Shown: positions 1 to 3,788 of the stretch, piece after piece
How positions within the stretch are numbered: position 1 is the first letter of the stretch
Layout: the number at the start of each line of letters is the position of its first letter
NCBI GenBank assembly: GCA_035537095.1
Contig: DATLMV010000266.1
Coordinates: 1 to 5,774 of the forward strand
Length of the DNA: 5,774 nucleotides
Direction of reading: 5' to 3'
Source of the DNA: DASWNP01 sp035537095
GTDB lineage: Bacteria; Acidobacteriota; Blastocatellia; Pyrinomonadales; Pyrinomonadaceae
Program-made: the position numbers and the translations under genes
Notes under the pieces: model-generated
Told to the model about the DNA's origin: nothing
What the model saw: the letters and a program-made list of their open reading frames with translations, nothing else
Database searches by the model: none

Positions 1-42
1 AAACTCACCCTTCTTTATTTGAGCGCAAGTGATTGACGAGAC

Positions 43-51
43 GGGGGAGGG
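43..51 (+). promoter_or_regulatory. Shine-Dalgarno that sets the start of the small zinc-ribbon gene
   Basis: The purine run GGGGGAGGG lies 7 bases before the ATG at 59. The in-frame GTG at 29 has no comparable upstream sequence, so translation most likely starts at 59 and the protein is 62 rather than 72 residues long. Confidence 0.7.
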
Positions 52-58
52 CTGCGCG

Positions 59-247
59 ATGAGTAACGCGAAGAGTATGGAGCAGCAAACTTTCAAAGTG
101 GTCTGCGTGTGGTGCGGCGACGTGATTCGTTTCAATCATTCAAAAAACTCACAAGGGATGTGCATGAAGTGTCACGCACGGATGCTGCGTGACTATAACC
201 TCGCGCACATGCAGCGCGACGCGTCGCTGCGGGCCAGCGAGCGTTGA
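59..247 (+). CDS. Small CxxC-CxxC zinc-ribbon-like protein, 62 aa
   Basis: This is a short protein of unknown function. It has two cysteine pairs, CVWC (residues 16-19) and CMKC (35-38), separated by 15 residues, with His39 just after the second pair. This spacing is typical of a zinc ribbon or treble-clef knuckle that binds one Zn ion through four cysteines. The rest is polar, with a basic, probably helical C-terminus (residues 40-62). There is no signal peptide or membrane segment, so it should be cytoplasmic. The strong SD at 43-51 fixes the ATG at 59. It lies 63 bases upstream of the PAS-domain gene on the same strand and could be cotranscribed with it. Zinc knuckles of this size occur as nucleic-acid or protein adaptors, but nothing here identifies a partner. 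The gene looks genuine; its role is unknown. Confidence 0.72.
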   Translation: MSNAKSMEQQTFKVVCVWCGDVIRFNHSKNSQGMCMKCHARMLRDYNLAHMQRDASLRASER

Positions 248-310
248 TTTATTCGGGACAGGCGGGCGCGAGGTTCGGCGGCTGAAAGAATTTGCGAGCA
301 AGCGGGGAAG

Positions 311-685
311 ATGAATACCAACCAGATGATGTCGTATGCGACGATTCCTTTCGGCCTGCTCGAACTCGACGCCGCCGGAAACGTGATCAACTACAGTCCG
401 GCGAAGGAACAGAACCCGACGATTGAGAAGGGCGACATCGTCGGGCGCAACTTCTTCAAGGATGTCGTGCCGGTGACGGAAGTCGGCGAGTTCAAGAGTC
501 GCTTTCTGGCCTTCATGGCCTACGGCGATTCCGTGCAACGCTTCACCATCAGGTTTCCCTTCGAGCGCGAGACGATCAAAGTGCAGATCATCCTCGCGCG
601 CATGAGCGAACGCTCCGACCTCGGACATGAACGCCTCGCGCTCGTCCGCCTCATGCCGGATGCAGCTCACGGCGCAACCGCCTGA
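311..685 (+). CDS. Single PAS-domain protein resembling photoactive yellow protein, lacking the chromophore Cys
   Basis: The 124 residues form essentially one PAS domain. It aligns without gaps to PYP (125 aa) through the core: Tyr28 matches PYP Tyr42, and NFFKDV (47-52) matches the same motif at PYP 61-66. PYP's Ala67-Pro-Cys69-Thr70 is Val53-Pro-Val55-Thr56 here. The thioester-forming Cys69 is therefore Val55, and PYP Glu46 and Arg52 correspond to Lys32 and Ile38. The protein should not bind p-coumaric acid and is probably a non-photoactive sensor or a protein-interaction PAS domain. The last 10 or so residues (DAAHGATA end) look disordered. No output domain, transmembrane segment or signal peptide is present, so it must act on a partner. 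The start is uncertain: GGGGAAG directly abuts the ATG at 311, and ATGs at 326 and 329 are alternatives. The zinc-ribbon gene is 63 bases upstream. The fold assignment is strong; the function is open. Confidence 0.85.
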   Translation: MNTNQMMSYATIPFGLLELDAAGNVINYSPAKEQNPTIEKGDIVGRNFFKDVVPVTEVGEFKSRFLAFMAYGDSVQRFTIRFPFERETIKVQIILARMSERSDLGHERLALVRLMPDAAHGATA

Positions 686-741
686 CAACTCAATCTCACG
701 CGTTCAGGCTTCATCACCCGACGCAACTTTCTGCCCGAATT

Positions 742-757
742 TGGCCCGTAAATTGAA
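742..757 (+). promoter_or_regulatory. Sigma-54-like -24/-12 promoter candidate
   Basis: TGGCCCG-N4-TTGAA matches the sigma-54 consensus TGGCACG-N4-TTGCW at 10 of 12 fixed positions, with the correct GG-to-G spacing. The flaw is in the nearly invariant -12 GC dinucleotide, which here is GA (755-756). Transcription would start near 768, about 470 bases before the glycosyltransferase gene. Exopolysaccharide loci in several bacteria use sigma-54, which makes this plausible, but activity is unproven. It overlaps the sigma-70-like -35 box at 753-758. Confidence 0.35.
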
Positions 758-781
758 AAAGTACGTAAACGTACAGACAAT
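753..781 (+). promoter_or_regulatory. Sigma-70-like promoter candidate (TTGAAA, 17-base spacer, GACAAT)
   Basis: The -35 candidate TTGAAA (753-758) matches consensus at 5 of 6 positions and the -10 candidate GACAAT (776-781) at 4 of 6, with the ideal 17-base spacer. A perfect 14-base palindrome fills the spacer. Matches of this quality arise by chance in a region this long, so the palindrome and the position upstream of the leader are the main support. It competes with the overlapping sigma-54-like reading. Confidence 0.35.
761..774. promoter_or_regulatory. Perfect 14-base palindrome, candidate operator
   Basis: GTACGT-AA-ACGTAC consists of two perfectly complementary 6-base arms around AA. 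It sits between the candidate -35 and -10 boxes, where a dimeric helix-turn-helix repressor would block RNA polymerase. The symmetry stops at this length because the bases at 760 and 775 do not pair. No regulator gene is in the window and I do not recognise the site as belonging to a known family. Confidence 0.4.
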
Positions 782-842
782 CACTCCTTTTTGAAGTAAA
801 CTCGCCATCCCTCAAACCTGAATAGTTCCCCTATTGCTCAGG

Positions 843-893
843 CGAGACGCGCGCGGAGTCTCGATGAAGGCACGGCTATATAGAACTCGTGCC
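843..893 (+). repeat. Two adjacent inverted repeats (leader hairpins 1 and 2)
   Basis: Hairpin 1 has arms CGAGAC (843-848) and GTCTCG (858-863) with a 9-base loop. Hairpin 2 has arms GGCACG (869-874) and CGTGCC (888-893) with a 13-base loop. Only 5 bases separate them. Each stem is 6 perfect base pairs. They are visible in the sequence; folding in RNA is inferred. Confidence 0.45.
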
Positions 894-1010
894 GGAATCC
901 GCACGCAGTCGCGTTTGTCTTGTGTCGAGCGGCGCACCGGCGTCCTCCGGGTTGTCATTCGTCTACACGGTGAATGGTTGAAGAATCGGATGTTGATTGA
1001 AACGAGTTGA
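864..1010 (+). CDS. Doubtful 48-aa leader reading frame, arginine-rich
   Basis: An ATG at 864 opens 48 codons ending in TGA at 1008-1010, with GGAG (855-858) 5 bases upstream as a possible SD. The peptide is very basic, with ten arginines, and has no recognisable domain, signal peptide or membrane segment. The SD lies in the loop and 3' arm of hairpin 1, and the start codon follows that hairpin immediately. It could be a regulatory leader peptide, but an arginine-rich frame in GC-rich DNA is often accidental. It is listed only because of its SD and its place in the leader. Confidence 0.15.
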   Translation: MKARLYRTRAGIRTQSRLSCVERRTGVLRVVIRLHGEWLKNRMLIETS

Positions 1011-1017
1011 GAATAAG

Positions 1018-1043
1018 GGCGTTAAAGTTTGTTGAGAAACGCC
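1018..1043 (+). repeat. Inverted repeat, leader hairpin
   Basis: Arms GGCGTT (1018-1023) and AACGCC (1038-1043) are perfectly complementary around a 14-base purine-rich loop. A weaker 5-base stem (CATTC 956-960 with GAATG 972-976) lies upstream. A single repeat of this size can be chance; its value lies in being part of the series between 843 and 1196. Confidence 0.35.
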
Positions 1044-1061
1044 ATCGAAATGAAGCCAAAA

Positions 1062-1106
1062 GTGAACTGATTATTCACCGGACGATGATAGCTTGAACTT
1101 CGGTTC
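1062..1106 (+). repeat. Two small leader hairpins, the second with a cUUCGg tetraloop
   Basis: GTGAA (1062-1066) pairs with TTCAC (1074-1078) around a 7-base loop. Then GAAC (1095-1098), TTCG (1099-1102) and GTTC (1103-1106) form a 4-base stem closed by C-G around UUCG, an exceptionally stable RNA tetraloop. The tetraloop favours RNA-level rather than DNA-level function. Confidence 0.4.
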
Positions 1107-1110
1107 TAAA

Positions 1111-1153
1111 GAGCGCGCGGTCGTTAGGTAGGAGACGCCAGCCCCGCGCGCTC
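1111..1153 (+). repeat. 10-base GC-rich inverted repeat, main leader stem
   Basis: GAGCGCGCGG (1111-1120) and CCGCGCGCTC (1144-1153) are perfectly complementary over 10 bases around a 23-base loop. After a GG interruption, AAA (1108-1110) and TTT (1156-1158) can add pairs. This is the strongest stem in the leader. It is followed by GGTTTG, not a T-run, so it is not a standard intrinsic terminator on the plus strand. Confidence 0.55.
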
Positions 1154-1180
1154 GGTTTGTGTCAGGACAACAGGTGAACG

Positions 1181-1196
1181 GCGGAAAGCGTTCCGC
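1181..1196 (+). repeat. Inverted repeat close to the operon start
   Basis: GCGGAA (1181-1186) and TTCCGC (1191-1196) form a 6-base stem with a 4-base AGCG loop, 44 bases before the glycosyltransferase ATG. The top strand here, GGCGGAAAGCGT (1180-1191), resembles the enterobacterial ops element GGCGGTAGCGT, though with one extra base. Confidence 0.4.
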
Positions 1197-1240
1197 GCAC
1201 GTGAATGATATTGGAATTTTAGAGACGGGAAAAATCAGAG

Positions 1241-2494
1241 ATGAATAAAGATATGAACAACTCCGACCGCACGAATACCTTGAGCAACACGGCGACGCAA
1301 GTGCCCGATTTGATCTGCCTGTCGCACCTGCGCTGGGACTTCGTCTATCAACGCCCGCAGCATCTGCTCAGTCGCTTCGCCAAGGAGCGGCGCGTCTTCT
1401 TCGTCGAGGAACCGATGTTCGACGAAGGCGAAGCGCGGCTCGACGTGAGCCAGCGCGATTGCGGCGTGACGGTCGTCGTGCCGCGTCTGACGCACGGGCT
1501 CGACACCGAGGCTTGCGAGGCCGCGCAGCAGGAGTTGCTCGACCGTCTTTTCGCCGAGCAGGAAATCGAAGATCACGTGCTCTGGTACTACACGCCGATG
1601 GCGATGCGTTGGACGCGACACTTGGAGCCGCTCGCCGTCGTCTACGACTGCATGGACGAACTCTCGGCCTTCAAGGGCGCGCCGCCCTCGCTCGGTCGCC
1701 GCGAAGCGGAACTCTTCAGCCGCGCCGACTTGGTCTTCACCGGCGGGCAGAGTCTCTACGAGGCCAAGCGCGACCAGCACCGGAATGTTTTCGCCTTTCC
1801 GTCAAGCATTGACGCGCCGCATTTCGCGCAGGCGCGCTCACTCTCCGGCGACCCCGCCGACCAAGCGAGTATCCCGCACCCGCGCCTCGGTTTCTTCGGC
1901 GTGATTGACGAGCGGATGAATCTCGCGCTGCTCGACGAAATGGCCGCCGCGCGTCCCGGTTGGCATCTCGTGATGATCGGGCCGGTCGTCAAGATAGACC
2001 CTGCGGAGTTGCCGCAACGCGACAACATCCATTATCTCGGCGGCAAGTCTTACGGCGAACTGCCCGCGTATCTCGCCGGTTGGGATGTCGCGCTGATGCC
2101 GTTTGCTTTGAACGAGTCCACGCGCTTTATCAGCCCGACCAAGACGCCCGAATACTTGGCCGCCGGACGCCCCGTCGTCTCGACTTCGATCCGCGACGTG
2201 GTGCGACCCTACGGCGAGTCCGGGATGGTTCACATCGCAGACACGGCGGCGGAGTTTGTCGCGGCGTGCGAAGCGGCGCTCGACGACAACAGCGCGGCGC
2301 GGATGGGCGAGATTGATGCGTTCCTCGCGCAGACATCTTGGGACAGGACGTGGGGACGAATGCGCGAACTGATCGAGGATGTCGTGAGCGCGCGGCGCGC
2401 GCAGGCGGCGACGCCGACGCAGACTCCGGCTGTCGTTCCTGCGGTGCGTGCCGCGAGGGCGGCGGCGGTGGGCGCGTTTATGACGGGTGATTGA
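1241..2494 (+). CDS. GT-B fold glycosyltransferase (GT4-like), 417 aa
   Basis: A probable cytoplasmic glycosyltransferase that moves a sugar from a nucleotide donor to a glycan or lipid acceptor. The N-terminal Rossmann half contains the motif HLRWDFVYQRPQHL (29-42), typical of a group of bacterial glycosyltransferases often found with surface-polysaccharide genes. The C-terminal donor-binding half starts near LGFFGVID (217-223) and includes NIHYLGGKSY (262-271) and the signature SPTKTPEYLAAGRPVVS (298-314), where Glu304 is the expected nucleotide-sugar ligand. Length is normal for the fold, plus an alanine/proline-rich, probably disordered tail (about 386-417). There is no signal peptide or transmembrane helix. 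The ATG at 1241 is preceded by only a modest purine stretch (ACGGGA, ending at 1231); the ATG at 1253 is an alternative. The gene heads the operon, 55 bases before glf, so UDP-galactofuranose is a plausible donor, but donor and acceptor cannot be read from the sequence. Confidence 0.9.
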   Translation: MNKDMNNSDRTNTLSNTATQVPDLICLSHLRWDFVYQRPQHLLSRFAKERRVFFVEEPMFDEGEARLDVSQRDCGVTVVVPRLTHGLDTEACEAAQQELLDRLFAEQEIEDHVLWYYTPMAMRWTRHLEPLAVVYDCMDELSAFKGAPPSLGRREAELFSRADLVFTGGQSLYEAKRDQHRNVFAFPSSIDAPHFAQARSLSGDPADQASIPHPRLGFFGVIDERMNLALLDEMAAARPGWHLVMIGPVVKIDPAELPQRDNIHYLGGKSYGELPAYLAGWDVALMPFALNESTRFISPTKTPEYLAAGRPVVSTSIRDVVRPYGESGMVHIADTAAEFVAACEAALDDNSAARMGEIDAFLAQTSWDRTWGRMRELIEDVVSARRAQAATPTQTPAVVPAVRAARAAAVGAFMTGD

Positions 2495-2516
2495 TTGCAA
2501 AGTTAATTTATATAAC
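2487..2516 (+). promoter_or_regulatory. Weak internal promoter candidate before glf
   Basis: The 55-base gap between the glycosyltransferase gene and glf contains a notably AT-rich stretch with TATAAC (2511-2516), a 5 of 6 match to a -10 box. The best upstream partner, GTGATT (2487-2492, 18-base spacer), matches only 3 of 6. It might give extra glf transcription, or it may simply be an unstructured AT-rich spacer. Confidence 0.2.
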
Positions 2517-2532
2517 TCGGTTTTCACGGACT

Positions 2533-2540
2533 GGGGAGGA
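2533..2540 (+). promoter_or_regulatory. Shine-Dalgarno that sets the glf start
   Basis: GGGGAGGA lies 9 bases before the ATG at 2550. An in-frame GTG at 2487 would add 21 residues unlike any mutase N-terminus and would place this SD inside the coding region. The start is therefore 2550. Confidence 0.8.
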
Positions 2541-2549
2541 GAGCAAGAG

Positions 2550-3761
2550 ATGTTTGATTATTTGATAGTCGGGGCGGGGTTTGCCGGGAGCGTGCTGGCG
2601 GAGCGTCTGGCGCGCGGCTCTAATAAAAAGGTCTTAATCTGCGATAAGCGCCCGCACATCGGCGGCAACGCATACGACCATTACAACGACGAAGGGATTC
2701 TCGTACACAAGTACGGGCCGCACATCTTCCACACCAACTCGCGCGATGTCTTCGAGTACCTGTCGCAGTTCACCGAATGGCGTTCGTACATGCACCGCGT
2801 GCTCGCCAACGTTGACGGCCAACTCGTGCCCATCCCGATTAACTTGGACACGATCAACAAGCTCTACGGCCTGAACCTGACCGCCTTTCAGGTCGAAGAG
2901 TTCTTCGCCACGGTGGCCGAGCCCTGCGAGAACATCCGCACCTCGGAGGATGTCGTCGTCAGCAAGGTCGGGCGCGAGTTGTATGAGAAGTTCTTCCGCA
3001 ACTACACGCGCAAGCAATGGGGCTTAGACCCTTCGGAGCTCGATGCCTCCGTGACGGCGCGCGTGCCGACGCGCACCAACCGCGACGACCGTTACTTCAC
3101 GGACTCTTATCAAGCCATGCCGCTGCACGGCTTCACGCGCATGTTCGAGAAGATGCTCGACCACCCGAACATCAAGATTATGCTCAACTGCGATTATCGA
3201 GAGATTCAGAAAGATATTCCCTACCGCGAGATGATCTACACGGGGCCGGTGGATGCCTACTTCGATTATCGCTACGGGAAGCTGCCCTATCGCTCGCTTG
3301 AGTTCAAGCACGAGACGCACAACACGGAGACGTTCCAGACCGCGCCGGTCGTCAACTATCCGAACGAGCAGCCCTACACGCGCATCACGGAGTTCAAGTA
3401 TCTGACCGGGCAGGAGCACAAGAAGACGAGCATCGTCTATGAGTTTCCGCGCGCCGAGGGCGACCCGTATTATCCCGTGCCGCGCAAGGAGAACGCCGAG
3501 CTTTACACGAAGTATAAGGCGCTCGCCGATGCGACGCAGGGCGTGCACTTCGTCGGGCGTCTGGCGACCTACAAGTATTACAACATGGATCAGATCGTCG
3601 CGCAGGCTCTGACCGTCTATGCCAAGATCAACGATGCGAAACGCTCGCAGGTCTTGACGACCGTTCACGCCCAACCGTCGCGCAACGGTAACGGGAACGG
3701 CAACGGGAACGGCAACGGCAACCGCACGCTCTCAACCGGGTTGGCCCTGACCACTCGTTAA
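2550..3761 (+). CDS. glf: UDP-galactopyranose mutase, 403 aa
   Basis: This flavoenzyme interconverts UDP-galactopyranose and UDP-galactofuranose in the cytoplasm, supplying galactofuranose for surface glycans. The N-terminus MFDYLIVGAGFAG (1-13) is the FAD dinucleotide-binding loop, followed by the Asp32 region and HIGGNAYD (36-43). Residues matching the Klebsiella enzyme's active site are present: Trp157 (W160), Arg171 (R174), Tyr182 (Y185), Arg278 (R280), a Tyr in DPYYPVP (305-311) and Tyr343 (Y349). Both catalytic arginines are thus conserved and the enzyme should be active. The core ends near residue 370. A tail of about 30 residues follows, containing an Asn-Gly dipeptide repeat (379-391) that bacterial mutases do not need. 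Start 2550 is supported by the SD at 2533-2540 and by the family N-terminus. It lies between the glycosyltransferase and the GH1-RmlD gene, 27 bases before the latter. This is the most secure identification in the window. Confidence 0.97.
   Translation: MFDYLIVGAGFAGSVLAERLARGSNKKVLICDKRPHIGGNAYDHYNDEGILVHKYGPHIFHTNSRDVFEYLSQFTEWRSYMHRVLANVDGQLVPIPINLDTINKLYGLNLTAFQVEEFFATVAEPCENIRTSEDVVVSKVGRELYEKFFRNYTRKQWGLDPSELDASVTARVPTRTNRDDRYFTDSYQAMPLHGFTRMFEKMLDHPNIKIMLNCDYREIQKDIPYREMIYTGPVDAYFDYRYGKLPYRSLEFKHETHNTETFQTAPVVNYPNEQPYTRITEFKYLTGQEHKKTSIVYEFPRAEGDPYYPVPRKENAELYTKYKALADATQGVHFVGRLATYKYYNMDQIVAQALTVYAKINDAKRSQVLTTVHAQPSRNGNGNGNGNGNGNRTLSTGLALTTR
3684..3722 (+). repeat. Hexanucleotide tandem repeat (AACGGN) in the 3' end of glf
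   Basis: Six consecutive AACGGN units (N = T, G, C, G, C, C) plus a final AAC encode alternating Asn and Gly (glf residues 379-391). The third-base variation between units shows the array is not freshly duplicated. Because the unit is 6 bases, gain or loss changes tail length without shifting frame. Confidence 0.9.
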
Positions 3762-3772
3762 AGACGCGCGCT

Positions 3773-3780
3773 AGGGGAGA
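3773..3780 (+). promoter_or_regulatory. Shine-Dalgarno for the GH1-RmlD gene
   Basis: AGGGGAGA lies 8 bases before the ATG at 3789. An ATG at 3782 is in another frame and too close to the SD, so 3789 is the supported start. Confidence 0.75.
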
Positions 3781-3788
3781 GATGCCGA

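Larger units (their letters stand above)
686..1240 (+). other. 555-base intergenic region: promoter candidates and long structured leader
   Basis: No convincing gene lies here; the longest SD-preceded reading frame is a doubtful 48-codon one at 864-1010. No GC hairpin with a T-run follows the PAS gene, so no terminator can be called. The region falls into two parts. The first, 686-781, carries promoter-like elements and a palindrome. The second, 843-1196, carries a succession of short inverted repeats able to form at least seven local RNA hairpins. It is less GC-rich than the flanking genes, especially around 750-840 and 965-1110. Its position directly before a glycan operon suggests a long 5' untranslated leader. 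Confidence 0.6.

Noticed and set aside
29..58. GTG at 29 as start of the zinc-ribbon gene
   Set aside because: No SD precedes it, while the strong GGGGGAGGG at 43-51 lies between it and the well-placed ATG at 59.
149..688. Long minus-strand open frame opposite the PAS gene, and similar frames opposite the operon genes
   Set aside because: They mirror the G/C third-position bias of the real plus-strand genes, have low-complexity Arg/His/Val-rich translations and match no family.
1006..1038. Direct repeat GTTGAGAA at 1006-1013 and 1031-1038
   Set aside because: A pair of 8-mers in a region this size is expected by chance, and no third copy is present.
1111..1160. Intrinsic terminator at the 10-base stem
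   Set aside because: The stem is followed by GGTTTG on the plus strand and only a short CTTTAG on the minus strand; neither has a T-run.
1159..1248. Small GTG-started frame (29 codons) overlapping the glycosyltransferase start, as a coupling peptide
   Set aside because: There is no SD before 1159, only a weak one before the inner GTG at 1174, and the peptide has no recognisable character.
2487..2549. GTG at 2487 as start of glf, overlapping the glycosyltransferase gene
   Set aside because: It adds 21 residues foreign to the mutase family and puts the real SD inside the coding region.
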